The notes: generated by a model from the sequence alone, not told the origin. A DNA stretch of 64,000 nt from Luidia sarsii (GCA_949987565.1 OX465107.1:10421721-10485720); one strand, 5' to 3'. Positions 36,726 through 50,000 are shown, numbered from the stretch's first letter. Translations and numbers: made by a program.

Positions 36726-39289
36726 TCTAACAAATAGAATAATGAACCCAAAAGAAACAGATGAACAGTGAGTGCCTCAGTAAGGAAAGAGCATCTCAAA
36801 AGCAGCATTTTTCCTGAAAAGCAAACAATGCAGTTACACTGAGGAATAATCAATACCTAAATTTTAGTAATTTTTACTGAATTTTAAACTTGCCCATGCA
36901 CTCTAGAAAAAATTTATACATGTATCGTGGGAACCCCCGTTTTCGACGCTACACGTTTTCAACGCTTAGCCTTCTAACTCACATCGCACTATGAAAACAA
37001 CTCCGTATAAAGATCTCAGACTTCATATCTTACAGTTGGTTTCCTGCTCTTGTCCGTCACCAAAAATGTGGAAAGTTAAGGCTTTTCCAGTAGGCCAAAC
37101 TCGTGTAATTCAAAAAGTTGCTCTTTTATGGTCTATTTTCCTAGGTACAAAATTGGCAGTTGCTTCGAAGTTCCAGTTTTCTTGATTGTTGATCCTAAAA
37201 AAAATCTGAGTATACCATAACAAACCCCAACATCCGTAGAAAAAAAACATATCACGCAACTTGAGGCAGTCCGTTCTGGGTAAAAACTATGGAGGCTACT
37301 AAAGGGCGTCTCGCTTATATAATTTTTTTTATTTTATTTTTTATTATTATTGAAAGACAAAAAGTAACATGGCCCAATACGCTTTTATAAAAAAAATAAA
37401 AAAATAAAAGGGCAGCTAGAGAAAGTACCAAGAAGGAGGAAATGTGTCTCTGGAGTGACATTGGGAAACGTCATAACTGAAGAAGCAGTGAGAAAGAGGA
37501 TTGTGGATTTTTTTTTAAACGTCACAAAAGAAGACATTAACAAGACCAATACGTTTAAGCATAAATTATGAATGATTTGAGGAAAGTGTTAGAAGCAGTG
37601 TGGAAAAACAAAAACAAAGATGAATACCAAAAAAACATACAGGGAAGAATTTTACAGTGCCACACAGCATTTTGAGTTATTTTAAGAATTTATTTTGCGT
37701 TTCGCTGACTGGGACACCTTACTAAACACCACTGACGAAAATAGGTGACGATGCTTACTGCGCGGTGCGCCGCGGACGTCAACAAAACCGGGTAATCTTA
37801 CGGAAGTGACAGGCTCGATCAACCTTCTCTATGATTATTTTAATAGTCTGTGGTGTGGAGAAAGTGACTGGGACCTCTTTTAGTGTGAAACTTTCGTCCA
37901 CATTGTTCAGTTTGAAGAAAAGTCCTTATATCGTCGAAAACCGGTTATTGGAGGATACCTGTACACTGAATGGCAGTGGAAAAATGCAGAGTTTCTACTT
38001 GATCCACCTAGTCACCTACTTCTAAAAACTCATAGGGGCCACTGTCTCCCCAAAATGCGATTATTTGGATCGTGAATTGCGATTCAAACTCCACTTTTTG
38101 GGGGTGTGTGGTCAACAATAATTGCAACTATTAGTGTGACAATTCTAAATAATACCACTCACTTGCTATGCAGTGCATGTGGGACCACTCCATAGAAATC
38201 ACACTGGTTTATATAATCCCACAATGCACCCCTCATGCTCTGACTGACAGGAAGTGCTGTGCTTGTTATATGTTTATTCCAGTTGTGGCGAAAAACTCAA
38301 TGGTCATTGTGTATTTGGTGTAACTGCACTATGATCAAGCAATGTGCTGTTGGCACATGATGATCAAGGGAACCCCCCCCCCCCTGATGCTCACAAATCC
38401 ACACTGACCACAAAGTTGATTGACATTTCATGGCTGCGCTGTATGGTTCCTGTAAACCCTGCACACAGACAATGGACTGGTATCCAGGCAACAATTTCTT
38501 AGCTCTGCTTCACACAGTGTTCACAGTGCGCTGTATCCTAGTTAGTACAGCGTTCTGAATTTTTTTTGGTTATTTGCTGCGTATGCACGGGGGCAGTCGA
38601 TAAAAGAATATTCATGAAATGGGGATTATTTTTTCAAAATTTAGTTTCCAGTAAACATGTCATTAAAGATTTCGTTTTAATTTAATAAAAAAATGACAAT
38701 AATACAGACTTTCTATTGAATGAGATCAATCAATTTTTTGAAAATATTTTGAAAGAAAATACCACCTAAACTTTCAACCTACATGTAAATTTACGGTCAC
38801 CGAAAAAGTGATTTTTCGCACTCAGTGGATTGAGTGGAAGGCATTTTCATACGTCGAGTATCCCGGTTCACAAAGGCATATACCGGTTGAGCACAAAATA
38901 ATGGGCATAAAAGCACCAGACCAGAGAAATAAACTGGAAGCCAGTCTCTTCGTAAGAGATTTTTTTTCTTTTTTTTTGGTCATGAATGCGTTTATTTCCT
39001 GTTTTGAATAGACAATATTCCCACTGATTTTTTCAGTGTGTTAAAATTTACTGATATTTTTGAACTCTCTGTTTTGTCAGGGTGTTTAACTAATTGTTAA
39101 ATCGAACTAAGATTTGCTTTACTTCTGAATACATATTTCCCAGAGTCAGAAATAAAAGGTGGGGTTGAGGTTTTACTCAAAATTTACTGCTGTTTTACAT
39201 AAGTAGCTTGGGATTTTGTGCTCAGCGGTGTCTGGTTGGGTCTCATTTTTTTTAAGATCTTGGCCCTGGTGCCAATGGCCACTAAAATC
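36726..39289. other. Unassigned CWC22 intron DNA
   Basis: I found no coding region with motif or splice support. AT-rich runs lie near 37320-37410. Open frames of about 64 codons here resemble nothing I know. Confidence 0.5.
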
Positions 39290-39552
39290 AAGATTTGAGC
39301 ACAGTAGAAGCCAACCTTACATTGTATCACATTTTAAAAATGGAGCTGTCAATCATCATCCCCATTGCAGGCTCTCTCGCATTTGTTTTCCCACTGGCCA
39401 GGTAACTTTGGCTCAATTTTTTTTATTGGGGGGGGGGGGGGTGGTGCGGATTCTCCCCACTGCCTGCCCTCTCATGTTGTTTCCCACATGGGCCAGGTAA
39501 CTTATGGGCTTGACTGGATTTGTCTTTATTCGGAGGGTGAGGATCCTCCCGA
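39290..39552 (-). repeat. Left half of a repeat split by the 39.55-kb element
   Basis: Repeated phrases (GGCCAGGTAAC, TTATTCGGAGGGTGAGGATC) resemble the 98-bp unit of the MITEs in reverse. The repeat resumes at 46654 (GGGTCAGGTAGCTTTGGCTC). A 14-base G-run lies at 39428. Confidence 0.7.
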
Positions 39553-41819
39553 CTATATGTGACCCGCTCTGAGAAAAGGTGATATATGTCGCGAAATTTC
39601 AAAATTGAGTTTCATATATGGTTGGAAAGCCCACCTCATAAGCTTCAATTTGGTATATTGTAGAGCAATGTAGCCCCTATCGTGATGAATTTGCATACTG
39701 ATCATTTCCATCATGACTGATTTACATAACCGAGAAAACAGCCTTTGAATTGTCCAGCATCCTTCAGAGATTATGTAACAATATTTCCACCTAGCAACGG
39801 ACTTGTTTCAGTCATGCTATCTCTTTGATTTTTTTGATGGTGATCTCTGAATGTTTTTGCAATGTATTTAGCATTATTTTAATGAGGCCACTTTTTGGGA
39901 TCTTAGCTTTAACTAATTTGCATATTCATATGAATTATTGTTTGGGGATAAAATAAAGGAATAGGCCTTCAATGTACAACTTGGTGCATCATATACAATT
40001 TAAAAAGGGAAATAGCATTGCTTAGGTTTATGCCGGATATTAGCTTGAATCAGGTGCTTAATTTATTAATTAATTAATTACAGTGTAATTAATTAATTAA
40101 AACTGCATTTAATTAAAAATCTATTTTAAAAAATGAGTGCTGCCTACTTCAAAACAGACTATTACATAAAGATCAAGGAAACACAAGTTTACAATTCACA
40201 ATCAATAGCTGTATTTATTTGTTGAACTTTCTGTGGATAAAATCGTTTGGATACACAGGTCGTCTTGAATACAGTGTAACAGCTCTATAGCAAGGTCCTT
40301 AGGACTTTTCAAATAACCTTGTTATAACTGGCACAGTTATTGGGAAAAAAAAAAAAGACTTCGGACCTAAAGCTTTCCTTGTTATTATAAGCAGGATGAA
40401 TTAGCAGTGCTCTTCTTATCAGGGTTGAACTGTTTGACCGAACGTTACTCATGGCTTAGGCATGGGTGGCAATGGACGCGTGATGTCTCTGGTGGTGGCG
40501 GTGCAAAATTCTCGAATTCATGAATTCATGAATGTCATGAAGGTACAACTGCCGGGCTGCGTCCATCCCTAGAGGGACTTGCGGCTCTGGCAGGTCAGCA
40601 GATGGAGTAGCGTGACCTTTCAGCAGGTTGAAGCTCACTTCTACATCATCCAAGGACTTGCGTGCATAGACAACGCCTGGCTCGTCCGAAGTAAACCTAA
40701 CGATAGGAAAAAAATTATAAATAATTATTGATGCATTAATGGCTCATATCATACAGTCACATAAAGGGAAACAGTTTCATCATCTCTATAGTTGGGAGAA
40801 TGTAAAAAAAAATTGCAATCACCAAAAGTGTTGTAGGCTCTTTATTCCCAGCAACAGCTTGAAATACGGGGTCAAAAACTTTGACCAGTCGAACTGCTCT
40901 ACAAACACGTTGCCAGCTTCGTCTCCAACGAGCTGAGGGTGTTCACTCCCACTGATGAACTTGACTGGACAACTTCAGCAACATCATGCAGGCAGGACAC
41001 TAGGCTGCGACGGTATCTCTGCTTAAATAGACTGAAACACCAATCCGGCGCAAATTTGGTGTGGCCAACAACCATGAAGTGCAGCTGGATTGACTTGTGT
41101 AGGCCAGACATGCAGCGCCAGAGCAAGAACCATAATATGAAGCGGTTCTTGTTCTGGCCACTGTAGCTGTCACAGTGAAGATGCACGTTGGTCTCACCCA
41201 GCCCATACTTGCCGAGGAAGTGATGAAGGAAAGAGATGACAGCACTACTGCCCTTCGATACAACAACACTCTCGTCTATGAGGTACATGTAGTTGACTTG
41301 TTGTCTGACTTCTTCACAGTGCACGCCAAAGATTCCTAGTTTCCTTGGTACGAGGAAGTAGAAAGGTCCAGGCTGTAACGGGTCTGAGGGGTAATGGACC
41401 TGTTGGGCATAATCAAAGGAGTGATGCATCTCGATCTGTCGGCTGCATGGTTGATTGGGTCCCAGATGCATGATTCCTTGCTGCTCAGCTGTCTCCTTAG
41501 CCACCTTGACGAGGTCCCTGTAAAAATTCCTCTCTGTGTCCACGCTTCTGAGGTGCTCCTGCTGCTTGCGACATCTCTCCTGCTTTTCAGCGTCTGGAAG
41601 GTTGGCCGACTTGTACAGTAGGCTGTTGTTTTGTTGGCATTGCCAGCAAACGTCTGTCATGGGTCTGCAGCAGACTATGAAGGGGCAAACTTCATTCCAT
41701 AGTTTGCAGAATGTTGCTTGTGCAACAGCCTTGTTACCTGAATGTACACAAGAAGGAAACACCCTGTAAGACAACAAACATACATGTACATGTACTTCTA
41801 CTCTCACTTTGGGAACCTT

Positions 41820-42215
41820 TATCAAAGACAGAGTGACAAGGACAAAACAGATACATGTACAAGAAGGAAGGGGGAACAGAGTGAATAGGACATAGATGAG
41901 AAACAAAGGACAAAGGGGAAAGCTGGTAGGGTGAGATCAAAGGGAAGGGCAAGGAGTAGGGTAGGGATTAGTGAGAAGAGGGGGAAAGATCAAAGAGAGA
42001 AGTGTGGAGGAGTGAACACAAAAGAAAGATTATAAGAGAGCATTCATGGTGTTGGTGACCTTGCATGATCTCTGATAATCCCTCTTTCAGTCATTACCCT
42101 CCTGGATGTTGAGACATTGTGGTTGAATAGTCCAAAGTCCCTTCATCCACATTTTCTCATGGCTAAGCCGGACAGCATCACTACGGTGACCAAGGGATTC
42201 TATAACCAGTACACT
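41820..42215 (-). repeat. Penelope-like 3' fragment in intron 3 of the gene
   Basis: The purine-rich stretch (GGGAAGGGCAAGGAGTAGGG and neighbours) and the following CATTACCCTCCTGGAT to GTACACTCATAT segment match 54125-54490, the end of a Penelope-like element. Only the last part of the GIY-YIG domain and the 3' tail are present. It lies between exons 3 and 4 of the gene. Confidence 0.8.
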
Positions 42216-42573
42216 CATATTTATTTATTAATAATTCGGTTTGCTTACCTGACGCCTCCATGGCCTGGTTGTATTTTCTCCACACATTTGACTTGGTTTC
42301 GCACGAGGGCAGTAGCTTGATGTCATCACGTTAAAAGCCTGGGAGGAGGATAGCATGCAGCTCTGCAAAGTTATAGATGAATGTCCGTACCCTCATGCGG
42401 TCAGCGAAGCTAAGCCCGTGTTGCACAGCCCTGTTAGTGTTGCCATGCACTCTGGGTCTGAAACCATTATCCCTGTAGTGCTTCTGAAGGGTTTGAAGTT
42501 TCTTGATGCTCATACTATAACCAAAAAAAAAATGAAATGTGTAATTAATAAAAGTCAGTTTCTTACTTTATAG

Positions 42574-43815
42574 TAAGGCTGTTGTCGACAAGGCTTTTGT
42601 CGACATTGTCGCGACAAAGAAAATATTCCGACATGTCGACAAGGTTTTTCGGTTGTCGCGACAAAAACAATAAAATACATTAGCCTACCTCTAGTCATAA
42701 TGGCCAATTTCTGAAAAGAAGGGAATAAAAAGGGAACAAAAGATCCTAAAATTGTGTGCTGAGCATTTCATTTTTGCTTATCCACGCCGGAAAATAATAG
42801 TTACTAAATATGTTGGAAGTTGGAAGGGATCGCGACGCGACCAAAGAAAATCGTTCACCGAACGCATTTTGCCATTACGATGTACAGTACATGTATATAT
42901 ACTGTATAGCGCATGTTTCTATGGCCGGTCGACAGCAGTACAGTAGCTGGTATACGTTGCTGCATCGCATGCATTTAATACACGTGCGTACGGGATACCA
43001 GTGCAATGCAGAGATCGGGAAAGATCGTGGACGTCCGAGGGAAGGATCGAGAAATGAGATCGCACGTGCGTCGCGGTCGGTACCTAGCTGAAAGTAGCCG
43101 CATGTTTGGGCCCAAAATTCCGGCGGCCGCGGATTTTATTTCGTTGAAAAACGGACCGGAAGTACATTATGTACATTGGAAAAATGCCTCCTTTGCCGCA
43201 TACGTTCTAGGTTTGTCTGAATGTATGGCTGAATACGCGGCCTCCTCCGTTTTTAGGCCCAATACGCGGCTGGTTTTGGGGTGCCCAATACGCGGCTGGT
43301 TTTTGGGTGCCCAATACGCGGCTACCTTTAGCTAGGTGCGGACGGTGACGTCTTTTCTTTTCATCGAAACTATCTGGTTCTCCAACTTCCATGTACTGTG
43401 CATGTGTCCACTGCAGCCGCTGCGCAGCGAATTCATAAATATTCATTATTTCTTGCAGTGATAACGCACGCATCGCCGATCGATGACGTCATGAATAAAC
43501 AATGAGCAATCACTTTTTTATGATTTTGTTTAGGAAATTACGGCTGTAACACCCAATATCGGCACAAAAACTATTTTGTTGTGTATAATCTTAAATACGA
43601 AAGCCATTAAAATTAAGATTATCCATGAAAACTAATTTCACAAGTTCACAACTATGGCGGTTTGACATGCCCCATTCGTTTATTTACTAAAAAAAATCCG
43701 ACATTGTGACTGCAGATTTTTGACTAAATCGAGTCTCTGTCGCGACAATGTCGACAGTCGGCATAAAATTCTCGCGACATGTCGACAAGAATTTTTTCTC
43801 AAGACAACAGCCTTA
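42574..43815. mobile_element. hAT-like element with 8-bp target duplication CTTTATAG
   Basis: The ends TAAGGCTGTTGTC and GACAACAGCCTTA are perfect inverted repeats. CTTTATAG is duplicated exactly at 42566-42573 and 43816-43823. GTCGACA and GTCGCGACA words cluster at both ends. There is no transposase, so the 1242-base copy is non-autonomous. It lies in intron 2 of the 40456-46078 gene, about 50 bases upstream of the exon 3 acceptor. Confidence 0.93.
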
Positions 43816-43887
43816 CTTTATAGATTTAAAAACAAGCAGATAATGACACTGATCTGTTGCATTAATCTGATCATCAAGTTGTTTTTA

Positions 43888-44680
43888 GCTTTTTCGCGCG
43901 AAGCGAAAAAGCTATTGTTATTGTTAAGATTTTTTTTTTTCTTCTTCTTCTTCTTCTTTTTCTTGTCGGAAAAACCCCATAGACAAAGCACAGGGTTTTT
44001 TCGGAAGGCATTTTTGCCATTGAACAAATTCTGATTTTTTTCAAACTTGGTATATGCATAAAACCCTTGCTGAAATGTTGCGTCGTAGTCTTGAAAACGT
44101 CATGACGTCACCACGTGTCACGTGACAGTGGTTTAAAGTGGAAAATTTCAAACTCCATTTTAAGCAAAAATGTAATTTCGTTTGGTTTCAATTTTGCAGT
44201 ATATCTAAGTTGGGAAAAGGTGTATCCAAAAAATGCCCTCATTTGATCGTGACGTCATCTCATGAATATTAATGAGGTCATAATTTTTTAAGATTTTAAC
44301 ATTCAATTGAGCATATTTGGCCAACGGAGCAAGATTTTTGTACTGTTTTTGTTTATATCTATTAGGGATGTAGTCTAGAAACACCCTCCGGGGCCAAAAT
44401 GCCATGATGCAATTGTGACGTCATCAAAATTCGTGTTTTTAAAACACATATTTGCCAAAGGTCAATCGTCTCGAAATTTGGTGTGCAGGTAGCTATTGGG
44501 CTAGACATTCCAAATCCTGAATTTGGAAACAATCGACCATTGTTCAGAATTATTATGATTTTTTGAATGTTATAATGAAGTCCCATACACTTTGTGCACG
44601 AAATATGCACATGCGTTTTGGGGTAGAAATTGAGGTTCCGAGTTTGAATCCCGCTGATGTCAATTTTTTTTTTTTTTTTT
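43888..44680. repeat. Hairpin and homopolymer-rich repeat in intron 2
   Basis: AGCTTTTTCGCG followed by CGAAGCGAAAAAGCT forms a near-perfect hairpin at about 43889-43914. A (CTT)n/T-rich tract comes next (43928-43965), and a run of about 20 Ts lies at 44665. The block between has CATGACGTCACCACGTGTCA. I think it is another dispersed repeat, family unknown, with no coding sequence. Confidence 0.55.
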
Positions 44681-46653
44681 TTAAGAGAACCAGATGCGGA
44701 AAAGCGTTATGTTCTGTTAGCAAACAGACATAAATCTCTAGTTTATCTTTAAAAGTATGTTGGAGTTGGAACCTGGTGGAAATTGTTTTAATAATGCTAC
44801 TTCCACAACCATTAACCAGTAAACAGCTTAACGCAATCAAGACCATTATACTACTCACTTATGAAGAAAGAGGTAGGTCTTTATGCAGACTGGCAGTCCA
44901 TGAAACCTGAAAGCAGATCGTTGGCGCTGACGTTCAGTTTGCACTGGCCTTTGTGTGGCCATAGTCACCTCGCTGTTGTTGGCTCCAGAACGTATCTCTG
45001 CCAAGACTGCCATATCCTTTTCACCTTTAAAAAGAAAAAAAATATCAAAATAATTATGAAGAAAAAAGAAGACATCAATTCACTTTCAAATTATCCGCAA
45101 GTTACTTATTAAAATTCTGACGCAAGTTAGGATGATTTGCTTGAAGAGATAATAATTTATTTGTCTGCAGCCTTTTATAAAATTTGGGCCTACTCAGTAC
45201 TTGTTTCTGTTTAAAACTTGTGCTAGTACATGAATTATGTTTGATGCGATTGTTCGGTGTGCACCGAATGCACAATCAGTCGAGGCACACAATAATGGTC
45301 GATCGGGCTGCACTATCGGTCGATCGAAACAAATTTGTCTCGTAAACAACATCCTCCAAAGCGAAGTGAATTACAAAGAAATGGTTTCGAATTGAAGCTG
45401 CGCAATTAATCGACCGATCATCTGATCACACCCAACAATTACAGAACTCGTTAGAGATAGAATAATTATTGCAACCAGACACTACGTTTTTCGTAAACGG
45501 CATCATTTAAGAAATGATAAGACATGACGGAAAATCAATTTTGTTTCGAAATTGGCCTAGGCCTTCTTAACAAAATTTCCTTGATCTCAGTCAAAAACTT
45601 TGTACACAACACTAACACAACAGCTTAAGTTCCCCAATGCCTATGGGTAAACTGGTCCCAAAATACTGGCAATGTAATGGCATTAGTAGCACACTGTTGG
45701 GTGGGGTGAGGAGCACCCCAGAAACGTATAAGTGGGTCTAGGTGGGGTTATTATTTCATACTACCTACCTCTTGTCAATTCATCAATTTCGTACCGGAAA
45801 TGTACAAACTCGTCAGGTTGAATCGCTGAGAGCACGGGCTGCCGTTGTTCAGCTTGCATTTGCTGACCAATTTCTTCCTCCTTCTCACTGACAGAATCTT
45901 CGTCAAGGTCACTGCCGTCACCTGATTCAGAATCAGAGGACTCAACGTCGTCGCTATCGCCAGCATCGGCTACGAAATAATCATTCACGAATCCCTCGAT
46001 TTCATCGCGAAGATCGTCTAGATTGGCATTAGAAACTTCGTTTAGTGCCTTGGCAAGACACCGATCCTTCGAACACATTATTCTTGAAGGCAAAACTAAT
46101 CTAAACTTGTGAAAATTAGGGTAATTCGTGTGCGACTGTAACGTTGGAGTGTATAGATTCACAAACACATCACAAGCGAAACCGCACGTACACTCGATCG
46201 CACGGAAAGCGCCGTGTTTGGCACTAATGCGCATGCGCAACAACCAGTAAGTGTGGTGCTGTCCAATAATGGTACGCGATTCTTATCACGTGGTAGGAGA
46301 TTGCAACACCCCATAGCAACAAAGGTAGCTTTTTTACAATTTTGTTTTCCCTCGTAGCTTATTTGCATCTGACCTATGACCTTCAGTATGACCAAAATTT
46401 GAACGAGTGGGTGTCAAGCTACCAGACGATACCAAATTTTGCAATGGGGGTGTTGAATAGTATTGTAATAGAAGGGACAAATTATGGATTTTTGTCACTT
46501 TACTAATCAAAATCAACATTTCTGTGAATGGTATCGTACAAAACAAAAAATAGCAAGTGGATTTTTTTTTTTCACCTTCTCACCATGGAACGGTCGATTG
46601 CACGTTAACGCATAGCGCGACTTATATCACCTTTTCTCAGACTGGGTCACATA

Positions 46654-47085
46654 TGCCCTATTGGTTTCTTCCCCTTGGGTCAGGTAGCTTTGGCTCAAAT
46701 GGATTTTTTTATTCGGAGGATGACTATTCTTCCCACTATGGGCTCTCTCAGGCTTATAAGGCAACAATATTTTGAAAGTTGATACATGCAACAAATTATG
46801 TTTTATATTTAAGTTTATATGCAATTCATTTACTTAACACACAGAAATACATATGCATATAAATTTACAGCATCCGGGCCATCAAAAGATCCATTTGGCC
46901 TCCTGGAAATTTGCTCAGGTGGCCCGGCTGTCCACCCAAGAAAAAAGTTAAGGGCAAGCCCTTGTAACTTGTTGGGTCTCATTTTTTCAAGATTTGAAAA
47001 GAAAAAAAATCAAGCAGTGGCAACGCTGACGTGCTGTGTCTGCAGGTCAGGGCTAATGTTTTACACATGTGCACGTGTTCACATA
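46654..47085. repeat. Right half of the repeat split by the 39.55-kb element
   Basis: This begins with GCCCTATTGGTTTCTTCCCC, continues the left half at 39290-39552, then runs into a segment (ACACACAGAAATACATATGC; GGTGGCCCGGCTG) that recurs at about 48960-49055. No gene is present. Confidence 0.7.
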
Positions 47086-50000
47086 CAGTACTGATCGAAA
47101 TTATTATCACTATTCGCGACCAATTTGGTGCGAATGATTCTTCAAGAAGACGTCTGCAATTTCTTATACTTACCAGTCCGGGGAGTCATTTTCTTTGCGA
47201 AGAGAACCAGTGATTCTCAACTTCAGCGGCCATAGGTCCGAGGAGAAAATAATTACCGGTCCGGGGAGTCGTCTATAACCACAAACCATAACCATACCCA
47301 CAACCGAGGGAGAAACTACGCTGTACTGGTGCAGGGGGTCATTTCCTTTGCGAAGATTTGCAAAATCCAGCAGCCATCCATCAAAGGAGAAACTATCGGT
47401 CCCGGACGTCATTTCTTTCGTGAAGACTACTGCTGATTCGCGAATTTCAGCGGCAATCGATCAGGGGTGGGGAGAGAGTTGGGGGGAGAGTTGGAGGAGA
47501 GTTCGGGGGGGGGGGGGGAGTTGGGGGAGACAGGGTTTACAAGTCCAACGTACGAACATCTCTTTGCAAATGATGCGCTAACGATCTGCGAAGAAAGGAC
47601 AACAATTTGCGACCTAAGGCCTAAATGTACGGGGAAAAAACCTGTATGCCAACGAGATAAATGGTTGTTTTTTCTTTGGGGGGTGGGGCATGATCACATG
47701 GGCAATTGCCGTTTGTGGCGCGGGAATTGAAACTTCAGTGAACCGAAACCCCCCCCCCCCCTCCTTCAACCCAAGATCAGTCCAAAGCACCGGCTCCACG
47801 CTCAGAACTTGCGGTTGAAACTCTGGTCCTTCCCAATGTGTAGTGCTTTGTGAGCAACACCAAGGCTTTTCAAGCTGGCCCATGCTCAGAGCTTGCGGCT
47901 AATATAAAAATACACGACAAGATTCTCCTGCAAGAGACGTTGTACTGAAGCCATTTTCCAAATTAAACGATTTTTTCTTGTTTTACCTTACCGTACCGGG
48001 TACCTCATAAAAAAGTTTTCTAAATATTCCAAATTTTTTCATTTGATATTGTTTGAAACATTGGAAGCTGAAAATCAGTGGGTAATGCAAAATCACTCTG
48101 TGCGGCCTCCGCCCAATTCGGTTGATAAACCCTCAAATCAAAGCTTGTTTTCTCCCACTTTAGGGGCTTTCACACAAGACAAAATCCACGGGAATTTGGG
48201 TCTGTCTATTCACAGAACAGAAGAAATCACTGTGGATAAGCTTTTCCCCGGGGAATTCTTACCCCAGCTTGGGGTAGGGTAGAAGGAGAAAACCGCGGGA
48301 TGTCATTTCTTTCATGAAGATAACTGCCGATTTGCGAATTTCAGAGGCAATTGATCAGGGGTGTGGGGAGAGTTGGGGGAGACAGGGTTTACAAGTCCAA
48401 CGTATGAACCTCTCTTCGCGAACGATGCGCGAACGATCTGAGAAGATAGGTCAACAATTTGCGACCTAAGGCCTAAAAATGTAAGAAAAAAAAAAACCTC
48501 CCCCCTTGAAATACTGTACATGGTTGTTTTTTTCTTGGGGGGGGCATGGGCAATTGCCGTTTCAGTTGATATACCCTCAAATCGAAGCTTGTTTTCTCCC
48601 ACTTAAGGGCTTTCACACAAGACGAAATCCCCGGGGATTTCGGTCTGTCTATTCACACAAACGTTGTATCACGTTTTTAACAATAGAGATGTCAATCATC
48701 CTACTGCAGGCTCTCCTTGCTTTTTCCACCACGGCGAGGTAACTTGGGTTCAAATGGGTTTTGTTTTATTCGGAGGGTGATCATCCTTCCCACTTTAAAT
48801 CGGTCATATTTTGAAAGTTGATAGTAAATGATGATACATGCAACGAACAAATGATATTTTATATTCAGTCTCAAGTTTATATGCAATTTATTAAGTTAAT
48901 TTACCACCTACTCTATAGTTATCATGTTAGTGTATACAAGTTTGTGGAGTTTTTAACCCTAACACACAGAAATACCTATGCATGTAAATGTACACCATCC
49001 GGGCCACCAATGTTTGGCTTGGAAATTTACTGAGGTGGCCCGGCTGGCCACTCAAGAAAAATCCTGATCATGCCCTAAGCGGAAATCATCATGAATCTAA
49101 ACAATACCAAGTGCAAGGTTAAAAGTGCAGCGTATCTAAGGCATGATAGACTTCATCTCGCGCAATAAGCAACTAAGGTTGTAATTAGCGGTGGGAGTTA
49201 CCGGAGAATTCGCAAACTGGTTTACCGGATTGAAAAAAAAACCGGTAAACCGGTTTACTGGTTTCGTATATGTATGTACTGTCTATACATTTAGGCCTGC
49301 CAGTACATTGCGCAAGCCTTGACTATGGCCTATGTTGTTACTTTACAGATGCCGATTCCACAACCAATACGTAGTGCTGATATCATTCTTTGTGTACTAG
49401 ACACAATCAAGCCGACGTAGTTTGTTTCTTATATAATTTTTTTTCACCAGGCAAGCAAGTACGCATTCCTTTGATCCTTTGAAAAGTAAGTTCCCTTTGT
49501 GTGAGGAAGGATCGCTGAGGAGTTGTCGCACCAGCAGCGGTGACCGCAGGTTTCCATAGAAACGTGTAACTTGATACCCCAGGCCTTCATTTCAATAAAT
49601 ACGAGGAGGGCTAAAAATTGCTCTCCTTAATTCACTTTGTTGATTTAAGGAGAGCGATTTTTTTTCTATGAAAAAAAACCACACTCAATTCTAACGATAA
49701 AGAGAGAAACCCATAATTATCCCAATTTATGTTTTGTTTCGATATTAAAATAAATTGTACTTTTTTGTAGCGTAACCGTCTCGCTAATACTCCTGGAAGT
49801 TCCGATCAGGCTTGAGTAGCGCAGCGTACTCGTATGCAGCCATGCTGCCGCTGTGCACGTGGACTGTGCAGTATACTGTACAGTGTGTGCAAAGACGTGT
49901 TGTGTCATGTCACATTGCAGCGCGTAGGCTGGTTTCGGCCCTACTGGTCCTGTAGTGTCGCTATGGCTTTACTTAGAGGCGGAAACCAAACCTAGACTTG

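Larger units (their letters stand above)
40456..46078 (-). pseudogene. Five-exon gene, DUF7869-type protein, putative transposase
   Basis: Exons (minus strand): 46078-45769, 45024-44859, 42514-42249, 41737-40823 and 40696-40456. All junctions are GT-AG and in phase. Exon 1 is acidic (SDSESGDGSDLDEDS); ATG at 46076-46078 was chosen, though an upstream ATG at 46243 is possible. Exon 2 has FHGLPVCIKTYLFLH, exon 3 LQKHYRDNGFRPRVHGN. Exon 4 has CRPMTDVCWQC, HHSFDYAQQVHYPSD, LIDES, HLHCDSYSGQNKN and GHTKFAPDWCF. Exon 5 ends in a His-rich tail. I recognise a widespread family of uncharacterised animal proteins, which I believe is DUF7869. The D residues in FDYAQ, HCDSYS and APDW could form an RNase H-like acidic triad (inference). 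A TAA at 42331-42333 and a one-base frameshift near 40945 break this copy. Confidence 0.78.
39553..46653 (-). mobile_element. 7.1-kb TIR element carrying a five-exon gene
   Basis: The left end (ATGTGACCCGCTCTGAGAAA, then AGGTGATATATGTCGCG) and the right end, read inward, agree over about 36 bases with three mismatches. TATA-like bases lie at both outer edges, so the target duplication is TA or ATAT; it cannot be fixed here. The flanking DNA on both sides belongs to the same repeat, as expected for one insertion. The gene at 40456-46078 lies entirely inside. Later insertions are a hAT-like element (42574-43815) and a Penelope-like fragment (41820-42215). I infer a DNA transposon with its own protein; the link between gene and ends is positional only. 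Confidence 0.72.

Noticed and set aside
40060..40110. Perfect TAATTAATTAA palindrome
   Set aside because: It is a short AT-rich simple-sequence palindrome with no sign of function.
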